A stretch of DNA of 64,000 nt from Kitasatospora sp. Root107 (GTDB taxonomy: Bacteria; Actinomycetota; Actinomycetes; Streptomycetales; Streptomycetaceae): assembly GCF_001424875.1 (NCBI RefSeq), contig NZ_LMCT01000045.1:108-64107 (forward strand), read 5' to 3'. Shown piece after piece: positions 38,918 through 47,268 of this stretch (positions are counted from its first letter, which is position 1; every line of letters begins with the position of its first letter). The notes below the pieces were generated by a model. The model made no database searches. It worked only from the letters and a program-made list of their open reading frames with translations, and was not told the origin of the DNA. Made by a program: the position numbers and the translations under genes.

Positions 38918-40120
38918 GTGTTCGAACGTGACTTCCCGGCGCTGGGGTTCGACCCCACGCCCGGTGAACCGGGCCGGATCGACGCCCTGGTGCTGCAGCT
39001 CACCACCTCCGCCAAGTACCTGGAGGACGCGCACGCGACGCTGACCCGGGCCGTCTCCGGCGACGCCGGATGGCAGGGTGACGCGGCATCGGGTTTCACC
39101 GCGAAGATCCAGCCGCTGCCCCGGCAGCTCGAGATCGCCCGGCAGTCCTTCGACCGGGCCGCCCGGGAGCTGGACCGCTGGGGCGCCGACCTGGCGGGCC
39201 TGAAGTCCAAGGCGCACGCGTACGAGGACTCGGCCCAGGCCGCGAAGGACCGGCTCAAGCGGGCCAAGGACAACCCCGACCTCGACCTGGTCAACGTGCT
39301 GTTCACCGACGGCGACCAACTGGCCGACGCCGAGCGGCGGCTGGCCTCGGCGGCCCGCGAGGTGGACAGCGCCGAGGACGAGCTCGCCGACCTCCGGCGG
39401 CAGGCCGCCGAGCTCTCGGCCCTGCACGAGGACCTCTCCGAGAAGTGCGCGGCAGCCCTGCGGGCGGCGGCCGAAGAGGCCCCGGACGGGCCCGGGCTGC
39501 TGGCCCGGGTCGGCGAGTCCATCGAGCAGGTCGCCATGCTGCAGATCAAGGCCGGGCAGGAGGTGGTGAAGTTCGTCCAGGACCACGCCAACTCGATCGC
39601 GGCGGTCGGCGACGTGTTCTCCACCGTCAGCGCGGTCACCGGCCTCGTCGGGGCGACCCTGGACGCCATCCCGGGTGGCGCGATCATCGGCGGGCCGGTG
39701 GGAATCGCATCGGGTGTCAACGGGCTCGCCGCGTTCGCCCTGCACGGGGTGGCCAAGGCCGGTGGCGCGGACGTCTCGTGGGGGAAGCTCGGCGAGGACG
39801 CCATCAGCAGCCTGACCTTCGGGATCGGGAAGACGGCGGAGGCGGGTACGGAGGCGTCGCTGGGAGTGGTGGCTGTCGCCAGAGGGGCCAAGCCCGCGTC
39901 TGACCAGGTCGGTGGGTTCCTCGATCTCAAGGAACTCGCGGGCGGGGCCGAGACGCTCGAGTACTTCGTCCCACGGAATGATCGGCAGAAGGCGGAGCTC
40001 AGCCTCGGATTCCTGCCCGTGATCGGAACGACCATGATGCTCGCCCCCGCCTACGAGAACGCCTGGAAGGCGGGCGTCGAAAAGGACCGCCAGGCCGCCG
40101 CCGAGAGGGGAGCACGATGA
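38918..40120 (+). CDS. Putative type VII-secreted protein
   Basis: A 400-residue protein from GTG 38918. The N-terminal half (about 1-200) is helical with GWQGDAASGFTAKI, a WXG-like turn, and long coiled coil with LADAERRLASAAREVDSAEDELADL. Its centre (about 225-285) is a Gly/Ala-rich hydrophobic stretch that could insert in membranes, followed by an alpha-helical C-terminus. No toxin or enzyme motif was recognised. It overlaps the next gene by four bases and sits in a four-gene run, consistent with a type VII substrate plus chaperone or immunity genes. Confidence 0.65.
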   Translation: MFERDFPALGFDPTPGEPGRIDALVLQLTTSAKYLEDAHATLTRAVSGDAGWQGDAASGFTAKIQPLPRQLEIARQSFDRAARELDRWGADLAGLKSKAHAYEDSAQAAKDRLKRAKDNPDLDLVNVLFTDGDQLADAERRLASAAREVDSAEDELADLRRQAAELSALHEDLSEKCAAALRAAAEEAPDGPGLLARVGESIEQVAMLQIKAGQEVVKFVQDHANSIAAVGDVFSTVSAVTGLVGATLDAIPGGAIIGGPVGIASGVNGLAAFALHGVAKAGGADVSWGKLGEDAISSLTFGIGKTAEAGTEASLGVVAVARGAKPASDQVGGFLDLKELAGGAETLEYFVPRNDRQKAELSLGFLPVIGTTMMLAPAYENAWKAGVEKDRQAAAERGAR

Positions 40121-40692
40121 GTCCCGTCGAGAAGGTGCCTGCCCTCGCCGATGGGCGCCCCGAGTTCTCGATCACCTACGCCATGGCGACGCCGGAGGAG
40201 GTGGTCTGGGTGGCGCACCTTTACGGCTACGCGCTCGCGGATGTGACGGCCGGGAGCAGCTGGCACGGCATCCGGTTCATCCGGGACGACAGCCCGCTCG
40301 CCCGCCGCCGGGCGGCCTACATGCGGAACCCGCAGGCGGACCCGTCCTTCGTGCCCCCGTTCAGCTGGCGCACGGACGTGCCCTTCGGCTTCAACCCGCC
40401 GGGCTGGCACCCGAGCGTCCGAATCTCGGGGATGGCGCCGGAGGACGCCAAGGACCTGCGGATGCTGACGGGATTGGCCCGAGCCAATATGCGTGGGCCG
40501 CTGGCCCTGGTGCTGATGTTCGGCGGGGGCCTGACCGGGGCCCTGCTCAAGTCGACCGACAACTGGGAGTGGAAGACCGCGTTCATGGTCGCCCTGTTCG
40601 CCCTGTTCGTCGCGCTCCGCAAGTTCGGTTACCGGACGTCCCACCGGGCGGCAGCCGCCCGAGCCCAGAAGAAGTGGGGGCCCGGCGGATGA
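40117..40692 (+). CDS. Unknown protein with two membrane helices
   Basis: A 191-residue protein whose ATG overlaps the previous stop (ATGA). The first two thirds are soluble with segments such as RISGMAPEDAKDLRML; two hydrophobic helices follow (about 128-146 and 153-168), and the C-terminus is basic. I recognise no family. Tight overlap on both sides places it in the type VII-like operon, where it could be a membrane partner or immunity protein; that is inference from position. Confidence 0.6.
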   Translation: MSPVEKVPALADGRPEFSITYAMATPEEVVWVAHLYGYALADVTAGSSWHGIRFIRDDSPLARRRAAYMRNPQADPSFVPPFSWRTDVPFGFNPPGWHPSVRISGMAPEDAKDLRMLTGLARANMRGPLALVLMFGGGLTGALLKSTDNWEWKTAFMVALFALFVALRKFGYRTSHRAAAARAQKKWGPGG

Positions 40693-41333
40693 GCCCCGAG
40701 TACCGGATCAGCTTCGAGCTGCCGCCCGACTTCCGGGAGATCCCGGTCGGGGCGGACATGGTCGAGCTCACTGACGACCTGCGGGGGCGGATCGGCGAGG
40801 ACCGGGTCGAGGACACCGATCCCGTCGTGCTGAAGCAGCTGCTCGCCAGCTACGCGCGGACGTCCTGGCAGCTCGCGGAGACCGGGGCGTACTACGCGGC
40901 CAACTGCTTCGGGCTGATCGACGAAGGCCGTCCGTCCGCCGCCTCGCTGCTGATCTCCCATCAGGAGGTGGACTGCGCCGACCCGGAGATCGCCGTCGCG
41001 GGGATTATCGAGATCCGCCGACGCGGGTCCGATCGCCGGCAGCTACAGCGGTACGAACTGCCGTGCGGGCCCGCCGCCGTGGAGATCGAGCTGGACACGC
41101 CGCTGCTGATCCCGGCCGCCGTCTCGGTCACCGGGGCGGACGAGCCGATCCCGGTGGCCACCCTGCAGGCGTGGATCCCGGTGCCGCGGGAGGCCGACCC
41201 CAAGGCCCGCAGCCTGACGGTGGTGACGTTCAGTACGCCCTCCGTCCAGGACTGGGAGACCTACTGCCCGGTGGTGGTGGAGCTGCTGCGTACCGTCACC
41301 TTCGAGCCCCGCGGCGTGACGCTCCGGCGGTAA
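40689..41333 (+). CDS. Unknown protein in type VII-like operon
   Basis: A 214-residue soluble protein; ATG 40689 overlaps the preceding stop. It opens ISFELPPDFREIPV, a beginning I associate with small proteins found beside WXG100 genes in actinobacteria, possibly EspG-like or ESX-associated, but I cannot name the family. No transmembrane or catalytic motif is visible. It closes the four-gene unit, 45 bp before smpB. Confidence 0.6.
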   Translation: MSPEYRISFELPPDFREIPVGADMVELTDDLRGRIGEDRVEDTDPVVLKQLLASYARTSWQLAETGAYYAANCFGLIDEGRPSAASLLISHQEVDCADPEIAVAGIIEIRRRGSDRRQLQRYELPCGPAAVEIELDTPLLIPAAVSVTGADEPIPVATLQAWIPVPREADPKARSLTVVTFSTPSVQDWETYCPVVVELLRTVTFEPRGVTLRR

Positions 41334-41378
41334 AGGGGCTGCCAGAGGCCTCGCCGGGATGCGAGAATGATCGGCGCT

Positions 41379-41858
41379 ATGGCTAAAGAAACCGGAAAGA
41401 AGCTGATCGCGCAGAACAAGAAGGCGCGACACGAGTACACCATCCTCGACACGTACGAATGCGGCATGGTGCTGACCGGCACCGAGGTCAAGTCGCTCCG
41501 CGAGGGGCGGGCCAACCTGGTGGACGGGTACGCCTACGTCCAGGGGCGCGAGGTGTGGATCGACAACGTGTTCATCCCCGAGTACACCCAGGGGACCTGG
41601 ACCAACCACTCGGCGCGGCGCAAGCGCAAGCTGCTGCTGCACCGGATGGAGATCCACAAGATCGAGTCGAAGACCAAGGAGACCGGCCACACCCTGGTGC
41701 CGCTCTCGCTGTACTTCAAGGACGGCCGGGTGAAGCTCGAACTGGCCCTCGCGGTCGGCAAGAAGCTGCACGACAAGCGGCAGACCCTGCGCGAGAAGCA
41801 GGACCGTCGTGAGACAGACCGGGCGGTCGCGGCGGTCCGTCGCCGCCAGCAGGGTTAA
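41379..41858 (+). CDS. smpB: SsrA-binding protein
   Basis: A 159-residue tmRNA-binding protein; ATG 41379 is chosen over an ATG four codons earlier because the family begins [20 protein letters not shown]. The OB-fold motif [15 protein letters not shown] and the C-terminal basic tail ([16 protein letters not shown]), which enters the ribosomal decoding centre, are both present. It works with the ssrA RNA encoded 90 bp downstream in trans-translation. Confidence 0.97.
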   Translation: MAKETGKKLIAQNKKARHEYTILDTYECGMVLTGTEVKSLREGRANLVDGYAYVQGREVWIDNVFIPEYTQGTWTNHSARRKRKLLLHRMEIHKIESKTKETGHTLVPLSLYFKDGRVKLELALAVGKKLHDKRQTLREKQDRRETDRAVAAVRRRQQG

Positions 41859-41863
41859 TCTGC

Positions 41864-41892
41864 TTGGCCAGGCCGGTCGCTGCGCGTAGTAT
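41864..41892 (+). promoter_or_regulatory. Putative ssrA promoter
   Basis: TTGGCC (41864-41869), 17 bases, TAGTAT (41887-41892). Good match to the housekeeping consensus; transcription would begin near 41899, about 50 bases before the mature tmRNA 5' end. Confidence 0.5.
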
Positions 41893-41948
41893 GGGCGCAG
41901 CACCAACCGGAGGGTTCGCCCGCCGGGAGCTGTTTCTCAACAAAACAT

Positions 41949-42325
41949 GGGGATGATCGGTTTCGACAGGGGAAGTCGAAACAGGAGAAGCGAGCCGAGG
42001 AACGCGGCAATGATCTCGTTAACCATCTGCCGCAAAACAATAATCGCCAATTCTAAGCGCGATGCCCAGCAGTTCGCTCTCGCTGCCTAAGCGAAAGTGA
42101 ACGGGTGTCAGACCGGGGAGTTCCCGACCCGGACCCTGGCATAATTTAGGGAACTCAACTTGCCACCCCGGTCACGGGGGTCGGTGGGGAAATCAAACAG
42201 TGACTGGGCCTGTTGGCGGCTTGTCCGTGTGACTGCCAGGGCCGAGAAAATCACAGCGGACTGCGCTCGGAGAAGTCCTGAATCCACTCCACTGGACCCG
42301 GGTTCGATTCCCGGCATCTCCACCA
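41949..42325 (+). ncRNA. ssrA: Transfer-messenger RNA
   Basis: The 377-base tmRNA starts GGGGATGATCGGTTTCGACA and ends in the T-arm GGTTCGATTCC and CATCTCCACCA. The acceptor stem GGGGATG pairs with CATCTCC (one G-U), and CCA is encoded. The tag frame is 42046-42090: resume codon GCC, encoding ANSKRDAQQFALAA then TAA; the final ALAA is the protease-recognition end. Adjacent smpB supports the call. Confidence 0.97.
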
Positions 42326-42337
42326 CCCCATGTGTAT

Positions 42338-42372
42338 CGAAGGCCGCCCTCCACACCGGAGGGCGGCCTTCG
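42338..42372. terminator. 15-bp perfect hairpin after ssrA
   Basis: CGAAGGCCGCCCTCC pairs with GGAGGGCGGCCTTCG around ACACC. It lies between ssrA and the end of the convergent esterase gene and can serve both. Confidence 0.9.
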
Positions 42373-42419
42373 TGCTTCCCGGCCTGCCGGGGCGCTGCCG
42401 CAGTGTCAGGCGGCCCGGG

Positions 42420-43757
42420 TCAGCTCTGCAGACGCCATTGCTGGTTCGCCCCGCCCGAGCAGCCCCACAGCTGGATCTTCGTACCGTTGGCCGTCGCCAC
42501 CCCGGTGGCGTCGAGGCACAACCCCGACTGGACTCCGGTGACCGTGCCGTTGGAGTTGAGGTTCCACTGCTGGTTGGTCTGGCCGTTGCAGTCCCAGATC
42601 ACCACTGCGGTGCCGTTCGTGGTGCCCTTTCCGGAGGCGTCCAGGCACTTGTTGCCGAAGACCGTGAGCTGCTTGCCGGCGGTGTAGGTCCACCGCTGGT
42701 TGGCGGCGCCGTTGCAGTCCCACAGCTGGGCCTGGGTGCCGTTGGCCGTGGCGGAGCCGTTGATGTCGACACACCGGCCGGACTGCTGCCCGACGAGCTG
42801 CTGGCCGACGGGCGGGGGAGTGGTGGTCGAGTCGAACTGGGAGAAGAACTTCCACACCTCGCCCGACGTCCAGGTGCGCCAGCCGTCACCGGTGGAGCCG
42901 TCGATGGGGCCGGGGTCGTGGCCCGCGCCGTCGAATGCCGCCCAGACGACGGGATATCCGGATCGGCATCCGGAGTAGGTGGTGACGTTGTGGGTCAGGC
43001 TGCCGTTCGCCGGCTCCGGCGGGTTCTGCGCGGTGCAGCCGTTGTTCCTGACGAAGGTGTCCCGGAGCGCGCGTCCCGAGGCGATGGGCAGGACGTTGTC
43101 CCGGAGGCCGTGCAGCCCGATGTAGGCGACCGGCTGCGTTCCTCCGGCGCACCCGCTGAGGTTCGCGCCGGAGTAGACCGCGACCGCCCGGAAGACGGTC
43201 GGCCGTGCGCAGGCGAGCGCGTACGACATGGCGCCGCCGTAGCTGAAGCCGGCGGCGAACAGCTGCGTGCTGTCGACGCAGAGCCCCGCCTCGAGCTGAC
43301 GGGTCAGGTCGTCGACGAGGGTCACGTCCTGGCCGTTGTTGTTGGCCCAACCGTTGTCGAAGCCCTGCGGGGCGACGAAGATGGTGCCGTTGTTCGCGCC
43401 GTCCGCCAGTCGCCGCAGGCCGTAGTAGGACCAGTTGTACCCGTCGGTCCCGCCCGAGTCGACGTCGTTCGCGGTGCCGCCCCGCCAGTGGAACCCGAAG
43501 ACCAGGCGGTAGGGGCGGTTGCTGTCGTAGCCGGTGGGGAGCCTGAGGATGTAGCTGCGGTTCTGGCCGCTGCTCTGGATCGTGTGGGCGCCGCTGCTCA
43601 GCGTCGGAGCCTTGCCGCAGCCGGCTGTCGGCGCGGCGGCACTGACGGCCGCGGGTGCGGCGACCGGGTCGGGGGTGCGGCTCTGTGCGGTGCCGGCGGC
43701 TCCCAGGACGAGGAGTGCGGCGGCTGTGACGGCGGCTAAGAAGGATCGGTACTTCAT
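42420..43757 (-). CDS. Secreted PHB-depolymerase-family esterase with ricin-type lectin
   Basis: ATG 43757 is chosen because AAGGA lies 8 bases upstream and a signal peptide follows at once (KYRSFLAAVTAAALLVLGAAGTAQS). The 445-residue product has an alpha/beta-hydrolase domain of the esterase-PHB/LpqC/feruloyl-esterase type (about 45-310): GFHWRGG oxyanion region, nucleophile in GFSYGGAM and histidine in DGAGHDPGP. A ricin-type beta-trefoil (about 320-445) with three QLWDCN/IWDCN and QQW repeats follows a Thr/Pro linker. The layout suggests a carbohydrate-bound ester (feruloyl or acetyl xylan) as substrate more than PHB. It is an extracellular enzyme. Confidence 0.9.
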   Translation of the reverse strand: MKYRSFLAAVTAAALLVLGAAGTAQSRTPDPVAAPAAVSAAAPTAGCGKAPTLSSGAHTIQSSGQNRSYILRLPTGYDSNRPYRLVFGFHWRGGTANDVDSGGTDGYNWSYYGLRRLADGANNGTIFVAPQGFDNGWANNNGQDVTLVDDLTRQLEAGLCVDSTQLFAAGFSYGGAMSYALACARPTVFRAVAVYSGANLSGCAGGTQPVAYIGLHGLRDNVLPIASGRALRDTFVRNNGCTAQNPPEPANGSLTHNVTTYSGCRSGYPVVWAAFDGAGHDPGPIDGSTGDGWRTWTSGEVWKFFSQFDSTTTPPPVGQQLVGQQSGRCVDINGSATANGTQAQLWDCNGAANQRWTYTAGKQLTVFGNKCLDASGKGTTNGTAVVIWDCNGQTNQQWNLNSNGTVTGVQSGLCLDATGVATANGTKIQLWGCSGGANQQWRLQS

Positions 43758-44195
43758 CTGCTCGTCCTTCGCTGTGGGGTGGGATGCGAACATGGCGCAG
43801 TGGTGAGCAGCCAGGAGGGCCATCAGGCCATGGGGCTTCTGACGATCACGCAGGTCTCCTGGCGGGGTGACAGCCAAGTGCGACACGCACAAGTCATGTG
43901 AGCGTTAACACGCCACCCGGGGTGGGAGGGGCGGCGGTCGTCGTCGGAATGACGGCAGCGTGCTCCACTGCGTGTGCACTGTCAACCCTTCTCACAGCCG
44001 GTCCGGTTCGTCGGCGCCGTGATGGGTAGGCACTTCGCGTTGCACCACCCCGTCCGGTCAGGGGCCCCGCCCTCACAGTGCCGCCGTCCGTCGGGTGAGA
44101 GGACGGTTCCTCGGGCGTCACGGGCCACAACGAGGGCGAAATCACCGCCTCCTAACGTCAGTTGGCACAGGGCACCGGCAGGCAAGGGGAGCGCG
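43758..44195. other. Divergent intergenic, esterase and narK
   Basis: No gene was found. GCGTTAACACGC at 43902-43913 is a short inverted repeat (GCGT/ACGC) about 150 bases before the esterase start and a possible operator for it. I looked for a GlnR-type box before narK and saw no convincing match. Confidence 0.4.
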
Positions 44196-45575
44196 ATGAG
44201 CACCGATACGGCAGCGCAGGGCAGAGCGGGCGGCCGCTGGATCCAGGAGTGGCGGCCGGAGGACGCCGGTTTCTGGGAGCGGACCGGGCGGAAGGTGGCC
44301 AACCGGAATCTGCTGTTCTCGATCATCTCCGAGCACATCGGCTTCTCGATCTGGAGCCTCTGGTCGGTGATGGTCCTCTTCATGGGGCCGAAGTACGGGG
44401 TGGACCCGGCCGGCAAGTTCTTCCTGGTCGCGGTGCCCACCCTGGTCGGCGCGTTCGTCCGGATTCCGTACACCGTCGCGGTGGCCCGGTTCGGCGGGCG
44501 GAACTGGACCATCGTGTCTGCCGTCCTGCTGCTGCTGCCGACCCTGGCGGCCGCCTATGTCATGCACCCCGGCACCTCGTACACCACTTTCATGCTGGTC
44601 GCGGCGCTGACCGGGCTCGGCGGCGGGAACTTCGCCTCCTCGATGACCAACATCAACGCCTTCTTCCCGCAGCACCGGAAGGGTTGGGCGCTCGGCCTGA
44701 ACGCGGGCGGCGGCAACATCGGCGTACCGGTGATCCAGCTGGTCGCGCTCGGCGTGATCACCTGGGCCGGGGCGACCCACCCCCGGCTGGTGCTGGGCAT
44801 CTACGTTCCGTTCATCGTGATCGCGGCGGTCTGTGCGGCGCTGTTCATGGACAACCTGGCGCCGATGAGGAGCGACACCGGGGCGCTGGCCGAGATCGTG
44901 AAGCAGAAGCACACCTGGCTGATGTCCGTCCTCTACATCGGTACCTTCGGCTCCTTCATCGGCTTCAGCTTCGCCTTCGGCCTGGTGCTGCAGAACCAGT
45001 TCGGCCGCACCCCGCTGCAGGCCGCCCAGCTGACCTTCGTCGGCCCGCTGCTCGGCTCGCTGATCCGGCCGGTCGGCGGCTGGCTGGCGGACCGGCTGGG
45101 CGGGGCCCGGATTACGCTGTGGAACTTCGCCGCGATGGCGGCCGCCGCCGCGCTGGTCACGTACGCCTCCTCGATCAAGTCGCTGCCGGTCTTCCTGACC
45201 GGCTTCATCGCCCTGTTCGTCTTCGCCGGTCTCGGCAACGGCTCCACCTACAAGATGATCCCGGTGATCTTCGAGGCCAAGGCGCAGGACCGGATCGCCC
45301 AGCTCGGCGACACGGTCGAGCAGGCCGCCGCCTGGTCCCGCCGGATGTCGGGCGCGGCGGTCGGCGTGATCGGTGCGGTCGGTGCGCTCGGCGGGCTCTT
45401 CATCAACCTGGCCTTCCGGCAGTCCTTCCTGGTGGCCAAGACCGGCACCCCGGCCTTCGTCTCCTTCCTGGTGGCGTACGCGATCTGCTTCGTGCTCACC
45501 TGGGCGGTGTACCTGCGCCGCCCGACCGCCGCTCCCGGCGAGGCCGTACCGAGCCCCGCGCTGGCCCGCGCCTGA
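44196..45575 (+). CDS. narK: NarK-family nitrate/nitrite transporter
   Basis: A 459-residue major facilitator with 12 predicted helices; ATG 44196 follows AAGGGGAG, and the in-frame upstream extension reads intergenic DNA. Nitrate signature GLGGGNFASSMTNINAFFP and the second glycine-rich motif GLGNGSTYKMIPVIF are both present. It would import nitrate or exchange it for nitrite. The next gene encodes an NnaR-type regulator of nitrate/nitrite assimilation, a known neighbour pair in Streptomyces. A palindromic element lies between them. Confidence 0.93.
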   Translation: MSTDTAAQGRAGGRWIQEWRPEDAGFWERTGRKVANRNLLFSIISEHIGFSIWSLWSVMVLFMGPKYGVDPAGKFFLVAVPTLVGAFVRIPYTVAVARFGGRNWTIVSAVLLLLPTLAAAYVMHPGTSYTTFMLVAALTGLGGGNFASSMTNINAFFPQHRKGWALGLNAGGGNIGVPVIQLVALGVITWAGATHPRLVLGIYVPFIVIAAVCAALFMDNLAPMRSDTGALAEIVKQKHTWLMSVLYIGTFGSFIGFSFAFGLVLQNQFGRTPLQAAQLTFVGPLLGSLIRPVGGWLADRLGGARITLWNFAAMAAAAALVTYASSIKSLPVFLTGFIALFVFAGLGNGSTYKMIPVIFEAKAQDRIAQLGDTVEQAAAWSRRMSGAAVGVIGAVGALGGLFINLAFRQSFLVAKTGTPAFVSFLVAYAICFVLTWAVYLRRPTAAPGEAVPSPALARA

Positions 45576-45586
45576 CGGCCTGACTT

Positions 45587-45725
45587 CGGGCCTGTCTGAC
45601 CATTCCCGTCGGGTCCGCGCCGCCCGGCACGCACGCTCGACGCACGGCCGGGACGCCCAAGTAGCTCCGCTACGAGGGCACCGAACGACCCGGCCTGATC
45701 CGACGGGAATGGTCAGACAGGCCCG
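45587..45725. repeat. 139-bp palindromic element, 26-bp perfect arms
   Basis: The left arm 45587-45612 (starts CGGGCCTGTCTGACC) and right arm 45700-45725 (ends GGTCAGACAGGCCCG) are perfect reverse complements. The 87-bp centre contains a second hairpin GTAGC-TCC-GCTAC (45661-45673). The whole can form a cruciform. It sits 11 bp after narK. I have an impression of similar CCAAGTAGCTCCGCTACGAGG sequences elsewhere in streptomycete genomes, suggesting a MITE-like repeat; otherwise it acts as a terminator. Confidence 0.8.
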
Positions 45726-45885
45726 AGCGCGACCGGCTGTCCACCCCCTGGACGGCCGGTCCGACCTGCGAAACAAGCCGGAAATCGGACCGACCTCGCT
45801 GTGACACCGCCGCGAGGGACGATTCCCGTCCACCCACCCTTCCGGCCCGCCGCAGCCGTGAGGCGCACCACCGAAGGACCGAGCC

Positions 45886-47061
45886 ATGGACGATCTGACG
45901 AGCAGTCGCCCCACCGACCGCACCGAACCGGTACCGCCACTGGCCGGGTTCACCATCGGCATCACCGCCGCCCGGCGGGCCGACGAGCTTGCCGCCCTGC
46001 TCCAACGCCGGGGCGCCGCCGTACTGCGGGCACCCGCCCTGCGGATCGTGCCGCTCACCGACGACACCGACCTGCTCGCCGCCACCCGCGCGTTGGTCGC
46101 CGACCCGCCGGACATCGCGGTGGCCACCACCGGCATCGGCTTCCGGGGCTGGATCGAGGCCGCCGAGGGCTGGGGGCTCGGTGACGACCTGATCGACCGG
46201 CTCGGGAAGGCCGTGGTGCTCGCCCGCGGGCCCAAGGCCAAGGGCGCGATCCGGGCCGCCGGACTGCGCGAGGAGTGGTCGCCCGAGTCGGAGTCCTCGG
46301 TCGAGGTGCTGGAGCGCCTGCTGGAGCAGGGCGTCGACGGACGGCGGATCGCCGTCCAGCTGCACGGCGCCCCGCTACGGGACTTCGTCGAGTCGCTGAA
46401 GGCGGCCGGCGCGGAGGTGGTGGAGGTCCCGGTCTACCGCTGGCTGCCGCCCGTCGACCTGGCCCCGCTGGACCGGCTGCTGGACGCCTGCTGCGCGGGT
46501 GCCCTGGACGCGGTCACCTTCACCAGTGCCCCGGCCGCGATCAGCCTGCTCGACCGGGCCGAACAGCGCGGCCTGACAGCGGAGTTGCTGCACGCGCTGC
46601 GCCGGGACGTGCTGCCGGTCTGCGTCGGCCCGGTGACGGCGGCCCCGCTGGAGGAGCTGGACGTCGCGACGGTCTGGCCGGAGCGGATGCGGCTCGGCGC
46701 GATGGTGCAGATGCTCACCGCGCAGCTGCCGGGACGGTCACGGCGGCTCTCGGTGGCCGGGCACCTGCTGGAGCTGCGCGGCCAGGCGGTGCTGGTGGAC
46801 GGCGAACTGCGCCCCGTACCGCCGGCCGGGATGGCGCTGCTCCGGGCGCTGGCGAAGCGGCCGGGGTGGGTGGTGCCGCGGGCCGAGCTGCTGCGGGCGC
46901 TGCCGGGGAGCGGGAACGACGAGCACGCGGTGGAGACGGCGATGGCGCGGCTGCGTTCCGCGCTGGGCGCGCCTTCGCTGGTGGCGACCGTGGTCAAGCG
47001 GGGGTACCGGCTGGCGCTCGATCCGGTGGCGGATCCGGGGGAGAAGTACGGCGCTGCGTAA
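45886..47061 (+). CDS. nnaR: NnaR-type regulator: HemD-like domain plus winged helix
   Basis: A 391-residue protein. The N-terminal two thirds (about 20-265) resemble uroporphyrinogen-III synthase (GFTIGITAARRADELAALL, AVTFTSAPAAISLLDRA). The C-terminal third (about 290-380) is an OmpR-type winged helix (WVVPRAELLRALPG, VETAMARLRSALG, VVKRGYRL). This fusion adjacent to narK is the arrangement described for NnaR of S. coelicolor, a GlnR co-regulator of nitrate and nitrite assimilation. Whether the HemD-like part is catalytic is doubtful. The name rests on architecture and neighbour. Confidence 0.85.
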   Translation: MDDLTSSRPTDRTEPVPPLAGFTIGITAARRADELAALLQRRGAAVLRAPALRIVPLTDDTDLLAATRALVADPPDIAVATTGIGFRGWIEAAEGWGLGDDLIDRLGKAVVLARGPKAKGAIRAAGLREEWSPESESSVEVLERLLEQGVDGRRIAVQLHGAPLRDFVESLKAAGAEVVEVPVYRWLPPVDLAPLDRLLDACCAGALDAVTFTSAPAAISLLDRAEQRGLTAELLHALRRDVLPVCVGPVTAAPLEELDVATVWPERMRLGAMVQMLTAQLPGRSRRLSVAGHLLELRGQAVLVDGELRPVPPAGMALLRALAKRPGWVVPRAELLRALPGSGNDEHAVETAMARLRSALGAPSLVATVVKRGYRLALDPVADPGEKYGAA

Positions 47062-47268
47062 GGAACGTGCCTCACCGCCTACGTAAGGATCACCTTTCCG
47101 AGGTCGGCGTCGCCCACGCGGCGGAGCCGCACATCAGCAGGGCCCCGAGCCCCTGTCTTCCGAACGGCGTGTTCGAACCCGGGGAGTGCCTGGCTGAGGG
47201 TGGTGTCCAGGGCGTAGGATCATCCGTCCGTCTCTTTTCCGAGGTCCTTCGCCGCACCCCCCGAGGCC

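Noticed and set aside
47150-47190. Possible tRNA near the GTTCGAACC sequence
   Set aside because: The T-loop-like word has no pairing T stem, and no acceptor, D or anticodon arm could be built around it.
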